A stretch of DNA of 64,000 nt from Lenzites betulinus (Eukaryota > Basidiomycota > Agaricomycetes > Polyporales > Polyporaceae). The translations under genes were made by a program, and so were the position numbers. The stretch lies in the NCBI GenBank assembly GCA_022264855.1, contig JABYQU010000004.1, positions 310,001-374,000 of the forward strand, given 5' to 3'. The notes under the pieces were generated by a model that saw only the letters and a list, made by a program, of their open reading frames with translations, ran no database searches and was not told the DNA's origin. This document shows positions 11,342-22,454 of this stretch, in pieces; positions within the stretch are counted from its first letter, which is position 1; every line of letters begins with the position of its first letter.

Positions 11342-14300
11342 CTACCAGAAGATACACCTCTTCTCCTGTGGGGGGTTAAGCTGCGAGTGGGGATTAGCAA
11401 GGGTCGCTTCAATGGCCAGGGGAGAATGCAACATACCCGGGCGTTGGGCGAGCACTTGAACGCCTTGGCGAACTCGGGTAGGTTGGACAGCGTTCCCTCG
11501 ACGCGGTACCGGTTCGGGGAGTGGGGGTCTGTGCGAACGCGAGCAACCTATACGCGTGTGAGCGACTGAAGACTGATAAAGTGAGAAGGCTTCGAATACT
11601 TACAGCGGACTCGGGCTTAATGTTCTGAGCCCAAGCGCGGGCGAAGGAGATGAAGAACAGCTGGTCACTACAAAGGGGCGGCTCAGACCAGATCTACGAA
11701 TGAAGGCGATTTGAGACTAACCGAGTGTAGTTCAAGCCCGGGAGGAGGAACTCGGTGCCATTCTTCACGCCCTCATCGTATTGGGCCTTCCAAGCGCGGT
11801 ATGACTGAATGATACCACTGTCCCCGATGTTCTCACCGGACGTACTGGCAAGGACGTTAGTAACATGGACATAGGATAGGACGCTGTTGTAACTTACAGG
11901 TTACCCTGAAATCTGATGTCAGTATCTGAATGTCATACTGACGTGTAGTAGCTACTTACGTTAACATGAACCACCCCGCCCTTGCCGTCATCGACAGTAT
12001 AGTCTAAAGTCACTTGTTCAGCCATGCAGTCACGGCAGACAGGACAAACAGGACATACTGGAGTACTGGTCGACAATGCACTTCTGCCTCACATTGAAGC
12101 CCTCGCTGGTCTTGTTCGTCCACCACTGCTCCAGCTTGCCATTTTGGTTGTACAGGCGACCAGCAGAGTCGAACGCATGCTAAGAACGAGCGTGTGAGTC
12201 AAAGAAGCGCGACCTTGAGGGTGCAGATTTACCGTGAGCTCGTGCGATGCGACCTGTCCAAAGGACCCGTATGACATGTAACCAGGCCTGTATACAGGTA
12301 AGTGATATGCATGCAATTTCAGCCTGTGACGCCTACCAGTCTTGCGAGAAGAAGGGCGGCTGCAGGATACCAGCAGGGAAAACGATCTGCACAACGCAGC
12401 GTCAGGTTAGATCATCGGATATGTAGGGGGGATACCGACCTCATTCGCGGGAGGGTTGAAGTAGGCGTTGACCATGGACGGGTACATTTCCCATTTCTCC
12501 GTGTCACGCTGCTTTCCGAGGCTGAACCACCTCCGGACTTCGTCTGCTACCCGGGCGCTGAGCATGTTCTCAAAGAACGTGTCCTCGTTGATCTTCACGC
12601 GGGCGTAGTAACTCGCAATGGACCGCGGGTCACGCGTGTCCGGTGAGAGCGGGAAGCCGACCTTGACGTTGATGGCGGATGCTTTACCAGCGGCCGCGCT
12701 CGCGCTCTCTTCGTCCATCCACTCGAGATGTTTCAACGACTCCTTGAAGGACTCGATAATGTCTATAAGTGGAGATAAGCATCTGAATTCTCCAGGGTTC
12801 AATCAGTACGCTCAAGACGCACCAGTGATGACCTTGGTGGCCTTGACTCTGGATTCGCCACCGAACGTCTCGTTGACAAAGTACCGGCCTGCCGCGAAGC
12901 CCATAGCGCTTTCAACACGCGCGACGCAGTACTCCGCACGGTCGCCTACTGCGCCCTTCTTGATGCCGCCCAAGACCTCCTCGAGGCTACGCGTGGCCTT
13001 CCACGCCTCAGTCTCCAAACCGAGGTAGGACGCATACGCAAGCCCTGCGCGGGTAACAAAGTACGCCTCGAGTGTGTCTGCGTCCGTCTCGTTCAGGATG
13101 GAGGAGAGCGACGACAAGTATGTCGTGGACGTGAGGATGACGGTCGACGGGAAGTTGCGCGGCGCGAACGTGGAGAGATACGTGGAGAAGTCGAATTGGG
13201 GAAGCTGCTCGGTGACATTCTTGAACGACACCGGGTTGTACGTCGCGATGGGGTCCTGGAACAGAACGTCCCTATGAAGAAGCAGAACTGTTACATGGCG
13301 CCTTACGAAGACGACGAGAGAGCAGCTTACAGGTCCAGGCTGATGTTCCCAATCTTCCTTTCGAATTCGATAACCTGTTTGGAAAGCTTGTGGGCACGTT
13401 CTGTCCGGTTGACGGGTTCGCCCTTGCCGTCATCATCATCGCCCCATGGCGGCCAAGGCCAAGGGGGCCAGACCCTGAGACGCTCCTCGTGAACAACCAG
13501 CTTCGAAGGAGCAGGACGTGCAGCGGCCTCAAGGCTTTCTTCTTCCTCATCGAGCGTGAGCAGCAAGCGTTCAAGAACAGACTGGTAGAGGTCCACAATC
13601 GACTCCTCTTCATAGTATTCCTGAAATAACAACAACATCAGCTATGACGAACGTAGGCATGGAGTATCGTTGGAGCGCACTTTGGAAGGCAATCCGAGCT
13701 CCGGCTGACTGATCCAGAGTGTCATGAGGTTAGGGTCGTTTCCGACATCACCTTCAATATCGAATGAAAAGAGGGCGTCGATGGCTACACCGGATATTAG
13801 ATACAGTCAGTTTAAACGCGTTGCGAGAACTCACCTCTTGAATGGAGGTAGGCGACCGTGGCAGTCAGCCTAGCACGTTCCTTGTCATCTGAAACCGAGT
13901 CGATGACTGTAGACTTCCCGCGGAAAGTGTCGCGAATCTTGTTCGCAACATCCTTCAATGGCGTTTCTCCAATTTCGTTGAGTTTGTCCTCGTCCATGCA
14001 GGACTTGTAAAGACCGCGAATCTTGTTGAGAACTTGCGCGTCATAGTCGGTAGACGTGAGGGTGGAAACCTCCGCGAACCGAGAAGAAGAGTCCTCGGAC
14101 AGAATTTGCTGCAGGAGGCGTCTGTTCTCCTGCGCCAGAACCTCAAAGTTGCCGTATTTGCCTTTGTCAGAGGGGATAGGATGGGCCTTGAGCCAGCCGC
14201 CATCTGGTAGCAATCGCTTCAGCACACGCAAGAAGCCACTTCTGATGAGACTCACTGGCGAAATCATAGAAGTCCTCGCACGGATCTTGCGTCTCGTCGA

Positions 14301-14858
14301 GAGACGAGAGTACAGAAGACGCAAGGTTGATACAGGACGAAGAGAGACAAAGTGGCTAGTGGGGGCATGGTAAGCCACTTTACGTGCGCGGAGCAAATGT
14401 GTGGCTACGAGCTCACCTCTGCGGGCGGAGACGTAGGACCGGGGGCAGGAACAGAGACAGTGGTGGTGGAGATTGCAGTAGTTGTAGCCGCTGCGGTAGT
14501 GGTGGTGGTGACCACAACCGTGGTCGTGCCTCCTCCCTTGCCTGTGTTGAGCTTGTGTTGAGCACCGGCGAACAAGCCGATGAAGACCGAGCTCAGAAGG
14601 AGGAAGATGAGGGTCGCAATGAGGAGGAGTTGCGTCAAGGGTGAAAGGGGCTCTTGGACCACAGCCGCGACTCGTTGGAAGAAGGAGGGTTGGTCTGGGT
14701 GGGACTGCGGGCCGTCGTCGGGATGAGAGACGGTCTGCAGAAGCGGGGCCGTCTCTGGATACGTGACATCAGGCGACATAAGGAAAGACATGCTGGGGAG
14801 AAGGGGGGAACATACCCTCGTCGGTAGACGGTCGCGGCGCTCTGGAGGAGTCCGCCAT
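11342..14858 (-). CDS. M13 (neprilysin-like) zinc metallopeptidase, type II membrane protein
   Basis: The N-terminus (exon 14816-14858, then from 14754) reads MADSSRAPRPSTDEETAPLL. A single transmembrane helix (LLLIATLIFLLLSSVFIGLF) and a Thr/Val-rich stalk follow. The M13 body has NEIVFPAGILQPPFF, the zinc motif SHELTHAFDSAG (HExxH, split by an intron), GENIGD with the third ligand glutamate, and the C-terminal CIFW that ends the family fold. An 8-nt exon (11898-11905) lies between the two zinc-ligand exons. Family enzymes cut small peptides outside the cell or in the secretory lumen. One intron (donor GTCGGT) rebuilds the conserved NEIVFPAG. I prefer the ATG at 14858 over an in-frame one at 14791 because it gives a plausible 61-nt intron with a CTGAT branch site. 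Confidence 0.9.
11898..11905 (-). other. 8-nt micro-exon of the M13 peptidase gene
   Basis: The reverse strand reads GGTAACCT between an acceptor ...TTTCAG and a donor GTAAGT. Including it joins HVN to GNLTSGENIGD, rebuilding the conserved M13 element NGxLTxGENI. Skipping it shifts the frame. Confidence 0.8.
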
Positions 14859-16017
14859 GCTGAGGGCGGCAGGCGAGGGAGCGGTGCGTGCGCGGACGAG
14901 TGACGGTTGTCGGTGGACGTTGCGCGTAACCGCCCGTCCTCATTCGCCACCGTGCACGTGGCCGTGAGTACCTGACGTCGCCCTCCAGTGGCTGTGCCCC
15001 CTGCCGTTCCAACTTGCGACTCCGTTCTGGGCTTGAGCTTGAAGGTGACCTTCAACCCAGTCCATGAGTTGAGGGCTATATTCTATTAAGCCTCTTCGGC
15101 ACCCACAGCGCCTTACGTCGGCAATATACGCTTCACAAGCATAAGGTCGCCTCGTTCCCCCGACGCTAGAGCCGCGTGTAGCATAGAGAGATGCATGCAA
15201 TGTCCCTAGGCAGCAAATGCCTGTCCAATTAGGAATGGGTGCCCTATTAGCTTCAGCTATATCTAAAGAGTCGATAGGGATGGACAATGGACTTCCTCTA
15301 GATGTTGGTGCCGGATAGAGCATCGTCGAGTAGATGGAGGCAGGAATCCGGATGCATGAGGGCTGGAATCTTATCTGATAGCGTGCAAAGCCCTTAAGCC
15401 CTGTACTACAGACGTTTCGGATGTCGTCCAGAACTATCATCTTGAAAGATTGCGCTCACCTTCGAAGTCTCACCGAGGACACTACGGACCCCCTGTACGA
15501 GGACTTTACGCTTATCGACTATTTCATCCCTGTATCAACCTTCGGTCTAGAGAATCTCCTTATGCCGGAGCCACGACGTCGACCTCGATCCCTATCAACA
15601 CTACTTGCTATCAACTCATGACTCTACCTCTTCATCACGCAGAGGCGAACGGGCGCCGCTCGTGTTGTTATCACGTCTGGGGACTCAGATTCTCTATCAC
15701 CGCTAACATGCTTGCAATTGCCAATGTTCAATGCAGTAGCAGAAGTATGGTCACGGAACCATGCTCCGACTATCATCAAACATTTACTCCGCTCCGATTA
15801 CCGCAGACTATCCTTGAGAGTTGTTGATAGCACGCCTGCTAGTCCACGTGCGTGCAAGACGGACGACGCTCAGGCCGTCTCTATCTGGTATCCGGCATCT
15901 TGGGCAACAAACACCATGTGGACCGAGTCTGATGGATCCGGACTCGTGACGTTAAGTTGAAGTCCGTACCGAGGTGGAAACGTGCGTCGGCGCGCTTCTC
16001 TTTAGGACCTGCTCGCC
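14859..16017. other. Intergenic region upstream of the M13 and GH89 genes
   Basis: About 1.16 kb between divergent genes. The longest ORF (14940-15440, reverse) lacks recognisable motifs and codon structure. I see no repeats, and the region presumably contains both promoters. Confidence 0.5.
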
Positions 16018-18376
16018 ATGTACCTCCGCAAAGGGCTCCTTGCTCTGCTGGCTTTCGGCCTGGGTACTGCTACAGCGAGCGAAGGGCTGCAAGGCATCTA
16101 CGCGTTGGCCAGCAGACAAGTGCCGAATCATGCACACGCCTTCTCGTTCTCTCTTGCTGATGGCCAACCAGACGCGTTCGAAATCAGCGACGCGCGTGGC
16201 GGGATACATATCGAGTGTACCACGGTATCTGCTTGTGCTCGGGGGCTCTATACGTATGTGATGGGCAATATGACCGCATGACATGAGCGTTGACGGTTTC
16301 CCTCAGGTATCTGACCCAGCACGGGGGAGTCGACATATGGTGGACTGGCTCACGTCTCAGCGAGCTTCCTCTGATTCTGCCCAAAGTAGGCAAAACGGTG
16401 AAGGGTCAAGCAATCGTACCCTACAGGTATGTATCTTTCATCATATGCGACGCATGATCTCATTTATTCAACCTGCTTCTAGATACCACTTCAACACCGT
16501 GACATTCGACTATACTGCCGCGTTCTGGGACTTCGAGCAGTGGGAGCTCGAGCTGGACTGGCTCGCCCTCCGCGGTGTCAACCTCCCACTCGCCTGGGTC
16601 GGCTACGAGCGCGTCCTCATCGACACCTTCCGCGACGCCGGGCTCAGCGACGCCGACATCTCCGACTTCCTCTCCGGGCCCGCCTTCCAGGCCTGGAACC
16701 GCTTCGGGAACATCCAGGGCAGCTGGGGCGGCGCGCTGCCCACCGCGTGGGTCGACGACCAGTTCGCGCTCCAGAAGCGCATCCTCGCGCGCATGACCGA
16801 GCTCGGCATGACGCCCGCCCTGCCCGCCTTCACCGGCTTCGTGCCCCGCGCGCTCGCCGCGCTCTACCCGAACGCGTCCATCGTCCCGGGCAGCCAGTGG
16901 TCCGGGTTTCCCGCGGCGCTCACGGAGGACGCGTTCCTCGAGCCGTTCGACCCGCTCTTTGCGACGCTCCAGCAATCGTTCATCGCGAAGCAGCAGGCGG
17001 CGTACGGCGCGAATGTCTCGCACGTGTACACGCTTGACCAATACAATGAGAACGATCCGTTCAGCGGCACGACGGACTACCTGCGCAGCGTCTCAGCCGG
17101 CACATTCGCGAGCCTGCGCGCGGCGGACCCGGACGCGGTCTGGCTCATGCAGGGCTGGCTGTTCTTCTCCAGCGCGACGTTCTGGACGAACGAGCGCGTC
17201 GAGGCGTACCTGGGGGGCGTGCCTGAGAACGACAGCATGATCGTCCTGGACCTGTACACGGAAGCAGCCCCGCAGTGGAATCGCACGTCGTCCTACTTCG
17301 GGAAGCAGTGGGTGTGGTGCGAGCTGCACGACTATGGCGGCAACATAGGCCTTGAAGGGAATCTGGACGAGCTCACTCACGGCCCACTTGCTGCACTGAG
17401 CAGCCCCGGGAGCAGCATGAAGGGTATCGGTCTCACCATGGAAGGTCAGGAGGGCAACGAGATTGTCTACGACATCCTTCTGGATCAAGCTTGGTCGTCG
17501 TCCCCATTGGACATCACCAGCTACGTTAACGGTTGGGTGTCACGACGCTACCCAGTCAAGCCACTTCCGCAAGCTGCGCAAGACGCGTGGAAGATCTTGT
17601 CCACGACCGTCTACAACAACCAAGACCCCAACACGCAGGCGACGATTAAGAGCATATACGAACTCGCACCCGCGCTGACTGGGATGACGAACCGCACGGG
17701 ACATCACCCCACCTCTGTTCCGTACGACACAAATACGAGCATTCTCGCCGCGCTGAAGCTCCTGCTCAAAGCCAAGACCCAGCACCCAACCTTGACCACC
17801 GTCCCCGAGTTCGCATACGACGTGGTGGACGTCGCGCGCCAGCTGCTCTCGAACCGCTTCATCGACCTCTACAACACCCTCGTGACGACCTACAACTCCT
17901 CCACCTCCACCGCACACGCCGTGTCGGCCGCCGGCCGGCCGCTCCTCACGCTCCTCTCCGACCTCGACACGCTGCTCTACACGAACGAGCACTTCCTCCT
18001 GAGCAGCTGGATCGCCGACGCGCGCAAGTGGGCGCACGGCGCGGACGCGAAGGCGTACGGCGCGTACCTCGAGTACAACGCGCGCAACCAGATCACGCTC
18101 TGGGGCCCGGACGGAGAGATCAACGACTACGCGTCCAAGGCATGGGCGGGCCTCGTCGGCACGTACTACAAGCCGCGGTGGGCGGCGTTTGTGGACTACT
18201 TGGCAGAGTCGAAGCGCACGGGGAGTGCGTACAACGCGACCACGGTGAAGAATAGTATGCTTGCGATTGGAGAGGCGTGGGGCAATAAGACGTGGGGGAC
18301 GGGCGTGGGTGAGCACTGGGGTGTTCAAGGCGATACGTGGGAGGTAGTTGGTAAAATCGTGCAGGTGTATGCGTAG
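16018..18376 (+). CDS. Secreted alpha-N-acetylglucosaminidase, GH89 family
   Basis: Three exons (16018-16253, 16307-16426, 16483-18376) give 749 residues, close to NAGLU length. A signal peptide (about residues 1-20, ending TATA) precedes an N-terminal beta domain. GLYTYLTQHGGVDIWWTGSR and the catalytic-domain stretch NTVTFDYTAAFWDFEQWELE follow. The two catalytic glutamates align with DQYNENDPFSG and GLTMEGQEGNEIVYD, equivalent to human NAGLU E316 and E446. The enzyme removes alpha-linked GlcNAc from glycans. The signal peptide implies secretion or vacuolar delivery; the natural substrate in this fungus is unknown. Confidence 0.92.
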
Positions 18377-18479
18377 TTCAGGAGTTCAGTGCTGTAAAAG
18401 CCAAGAAGACAGCCGCGACAACAAACACGGTTTATCATCATGAGATGCATTGCGAGATCTCTGCCTATGATTGAGCATA

Positions 18480-20148
18480 TCATTCGCCGCTAAAGGAGTC
18501 AAAGAAGAAAAATCCGCCCCTGCTGCTGGTCAGAACACTTCGTGTGCATGTTATGCAGAACAAGAAGACTCACCCTCCAGCTCCTGAGTGTCTCGAGAAG
18601 TAGTCGAAGTCGATGTTTACTAAAGTATCCTGTCAGCATTACACACACTCGGACGCGTACAGAGGTGAATCTTACCTGCTGTAGCTAGAATGAGCTGGCA
18701 TATACCACAAGCAGTGGGTCGTCAGAACACAAGCGTATGGAAAGTCGAGGCTAGACAGCATACCGCACGCTCCTCGACGCTGAGGTTTCGTATCAAGTAC
18801 GGCTTCTCGAGGGGTCCATTCTCCTCGCTGACCGCCGCACCGTCGAAGTTCACGAAATATTGGCCTAGGGTATAAAGCTGCATCTAGCCGTGCCGTCACA
18901 GTCCAACATGTACAGGACATACCAGTATCCGTGAATAGCTGCATAACATTAAATTAACAGAGGTATCAGCGGAGGATAATATAGGAACTAACCTCGCGGC
19001 CAAACCCTCGGAAGGCACGGTTCACGCTCGCAAAGGCCTGCCCTTGTGCGTCCGCGAGGGTAAAGTGCCATGCCCAAAAGCCACCGTCAATCTTCGCGAA
19101 TTGGCGGAAGAGTTCCGGCTCGGGTTCAGGTTGCGGTTCGTTGACAGTCGACAATATTCGGAGCGGAGTATCCCTGGTTCATGATATTGCATGTGAGTGG
19201 CCGCTCAAGGTAGTTTACAAGGAACCGGTGTGTACCTCAGAAAGAGGTCGTATCGTCTCCGCCACGGGTGCCATCGCTGCTGCACCTCTGCGAAAGTGTC
19301 CAAGATGGGTTCGCCCTCTGAGGTGTAGGCAGCAAAGTCTTTCAATCGTTGCACATACATCCGGGAGTTGATGAACGCGAATGGCCTGCGGAACTACCAT
19401 GACATGGGCCTTCAGTGGGACGTACGTTATGATATTGGATTGGACGTACCCAGAGGATAGGCGATCCTTGGCTGTCCATCACGAGTGCGCGGAACGGCCG
19501 ATGGGTGCGGAATACCTGCCGCTGGAAAGCCGAGAGAAAGCCTCCTGGTTCCTCCACGACATATCCCAAAGTATCACCTAGCTCGTTCGCTGATACGGTG
19601 GCGTCTCCTCAGCACGCGTGCAGCTTATCAGAAAGAATGCCCTCACTTATGGCATAGCGATTGGCTTGCTCGAACCCCACGAAGATATTCAGCATTTCGA
19701 TCTGCCTGTCCGCTCTTAGCTCAACCTTTTCTGTATCTACGCCTCACGCGAAACACACACACCGAGTGATAATCAGCTTGTCATTTTCCATGAGTAGCTT
19801 GTGTAATCCCTCCTCTGGGTTACTCGCTGGGGTGCGCATGCTCTCGTCCCACAAGGGTGACTGTTCGGCAGACGGCTTGTCCTCGCGCGCGAACGGCCCC
19901 CCGCTGCTGGAGGCATTCTGGAACGGCCAGAAACTAGACTCTTGCGGCGGCGGTTCAGGGGTAGGTCCAGGTTGGGCCTCCGCACGTCGTCGAGGGTCGA
20001 CTCTAGGACGCTCGCGACCGACACCGGGACGAGGTTTCTCGAAACGGGAGAGAGCGTAGGTGCGCGTGCATTGCAGCGGGACGGAGGGGGCGCGCGGAGG
20101 TCGTGCTAAGTGAGCGATACGACGTGAGCTTGTCCGTAAAGACAACAT
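18480..20148 (-). CDS. Mitochondrial phospholipid scramblase family protein (AIM25 type)
   Basis: The N-terminus is Arg/Ser-rich without acids for 30 residues (MLSLRTSSRRIAHLARPPRA), typical of a mitochondrial presequence. The scramblase domain runs NPEEGLHKLLMENDKLIITR, then IEMLNIFVGFEQANRYAI, GDTLGYVVEEPGGFLSAFQR, QVFRTHRPFRALVMDSQG, RPFAFINSRMYV and IDFDYFSRHSGAGG near the C-terminus, with a poly-Phe end (GGFFFFDSF). Several short introns interrupt it. Family members bind calcium or move lipids across membranes; the fungal mitochondrial branch is named after yeast AIM25. The gene shares a 241-bp divergent promoter with MSS51. Confidence 0.85.
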
Positions 20149-20389
20149 GGTATGTGCGGTCTAGTGGGTCATCTGAAAGGGCGCTGAAGTCCACGTCGAG
20201 GACAAGTGCAAGTGCAATGAGGTCAAAGGCAGACACGGCATGGCCGGGATGGACGGAAAGCAGACGCGGCGAATCGGCGCGCCTCGACTCGTCCGCGCGC
20301 TCGAGCTCTCTTCCTTCTCGCATCTCATCTCCCTACACACCCGCCGACTGCGTCTGCGAGCGGACAAAAGCGTAGCACGGCCCACGGCC
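20149..20389. promoter_or_regulatory. 241-bp divergent promoter between two mitochondrial genes
   Basis: The ATG of the scramblase (20148, reverse) and that of MSS51 (20390, forward) are 241 bases apart. The interval has no TATA box and is CpG-rich, so it must contain both core promoters. Confidence 0.6.
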
Positions 20390-22187
20390 ATGCTCTCTCA
20401 ACTACCACGGCGGTCTTGCGCACGTGTCTTGGCCTCCCGCGCAGTGCCATGTTTGCCCCGTAGCGGCCTACTCCTCCTGCCCCGCGGATCCAGCGCGCCC
20501 GCCCCGCTCCCCGCCAGCACCCGCACCATCTTCAGCTGGTTCAAAAGCAAGCCCAAGCCGGGAACCGCAGGGGCCCCGAAGGATGCCGCGCCCGTGCTCA
20601 CCGAGGACAACCTCTTCCACGTATTCTCGGAGTCGCCCTTCCCCGCGATCCGCGCGCGCGGTGAGGCCATCCGCAAACTCGCACCGTGTCCCGTGTGCGC
20701 GGCAGAGCACAGTGGCTACCACGCGCATACGAAGGCGCAACCAAAGGCTGTGGCATTTGAGTGCCCTGATTGTGGGTGGCCGACGCATTGCTCGGAGGAA
20801 CACTGGCACGAGGACGAGGAGCACCAGAAGTATTGCGGACGGCTGAGGGAGGTCAACGAGGACGAGCATGACTTGCGGAGTGGGAGGCGGATGCGCGAGT
20901 TTGAGCTGCCAGGTGCGTTTATTCCCTCGCCTGGATGAAGAAACCGAGATTGAGGGGTTCTTGTAATAGGTGACCAAGACACCGAGGCTGCGATCTCTTT
21001 CTCGAACTGGGATGTTTTCTGGTACACCCGCGAGTTCCCCTCCATGGACAGCGAGCGGTCTCGGAGACATGCCAGCAAAATTCTGACCTACCCTATCACC
21101 GTCGGCTCTGTGCTGCACCAGTTCAGCAACCTTACGCTGAGCAACCAGAGGCTAACTCCGGAGGGCAGTCGCTCGCTAGCAGGCAAGTTTCCCGACATTT
21201 ACAGTTCTGATTTGGAGGCTCATTCCCTATCTTCGCATAGCTCTCCGTACAAACCTGCACGTACCGCCTGGCGCACCGGAGACAGCCGAGGCCGCTGCCA
21301 CCAAGCCGCAAATGAGGATATTCATCCTCGGCGCACGTGCAGAGTCTGCTCTACCACCTCACGTCTGGGAGCAGCTCTGCATGCTGTTCCCGTCTGCGTT
21401 GTTCCACTTGTACTTCATCGGTCCTCAGGTCTCGCTGCCTAAACCCGCAAGTGAACTCAACAGGCGACCCACATCCAAGAAGCCCTCGCCTGAAGCCACT
21501 GCTACTGCTTCGGAAGCTGATGCCTCTGCGTCTACGCCCTCGCCGGAGGAACCCTCTCAGAACGCGACGGATGCACAGGAGCTACAGCCTGAGGAGGAGG
21601 AAAAGCCCGTCTACGTGCCCAATGTTTACCAGCCTCCCACGCCTGCGCCGATCATGCGTCTGAAGCGGACACGAGAGTCAATCCAGGAATTCGGCGTTCC
21701 ATCCTACACAGTCCCCTACACGCCGCAGCTGACAATCACGGGCATGCAGGCCAACTACTCGGAGGTCCACGCACAGTTCCAGGAGACGTTCGACCCGTAC
21801 ACGGACTGCTTCTTCCTGTTCTCGCCCGGGTTCGGGTTCCCGTCACCAACATCGGTGCAGGATACGGGGGAGCCGTACCTGCAGATCGCGTCTCCGACGG
21901 AGTGGGGCCCGGTAATCCCGCTGCTGCTAGCGAGCAAGTGCCCGATCTTCGTAACCGGATTCTCGCCAGCGGACGTGGAACGCGACGTGAAATCGTTGTC
22001 GGTGGCACCGGAGGTTGCGGGCGAGTTTGACTGGGTGATTACACCTGGACCAAACGCGTTTGGGAGCGAGAAGTGGGAGGTTGCGGACTTTGACCCGCGG
22101 GTGATGGTGAAGACGAACTGGGGTGTCTGGGGTATCCGGGGCAAGAGGCGCGATGTGCGCGAGAAGTCGAGTTGGCTTCCGCTATAG
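20390..22187 (+). CDS. MSS51: Mitochondrial translational activator MSS51-like
   Basis: Three exons (20390-20912, 20970-21182, 21241-22187) give 560 residues. An Arg-rich presequence precedes a MYND-like zinc finger: APCPVCAAEHSGYHAH, FECPDCGWPTHCSEEHW and HQKYC, with all cysteines and histidines present. The C-terminal half contains NWDVFWYTREFPSMDSERSR, RIFILGARAESALP and YTDCFFLFSPGFGFPS. In yeast Mss51 activates COX1 mRNA translation and couples it to cytochrome oxidase assembly on the inner-membrane matrix face. Intron 2 has a GC-AG boundary (GCAAGT donor). A Pro/Ser/Glu-rich insertion sits at about residues 300-350. Confidence 0.9.
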
Positions 22188-22296
22188 ACTACAAACGTAT
22201 AATACTTTCTACATCTATACACCACACCTCCACCACTCGTTCGTGTACCACGAAGTGAGAGACGTTGTGGCGAAAGGCGCCTCAGCCACCGACGCG

Positions 22297-22413
22297 ACGC
22301 GTGTCACGTGCGGCGGTGATGCTACTTACGACGCGTTGTTGACGAGACGCGCTCTCTGCTTCTCCGCTCCTTCCTGCCCAGTAGTACCGCCATCAGTACT
22401 CCCTTTTACGCGT
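22297..22413. promoter_or_regulatory. Three ACGCGT boxes upstream of CDC45
   Basis: Perfect palindromes ACGCGT occur at 22297-22302, 22331-22336 and 22408-22413, between 158 and 42 bases before the CDC45 ATG. A CACGTG element is at 22305. ACGCGT is the yeast MluI cell-cycle box bound by MBF at G1/S genes, so S-phase control of CDC45 is a reasonable inference. Confidence 0.55.
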
Positions 22414-22454
22414 CGCTAGGTCCTGCTTACACTCACTGAGGTGTACTACACTCT

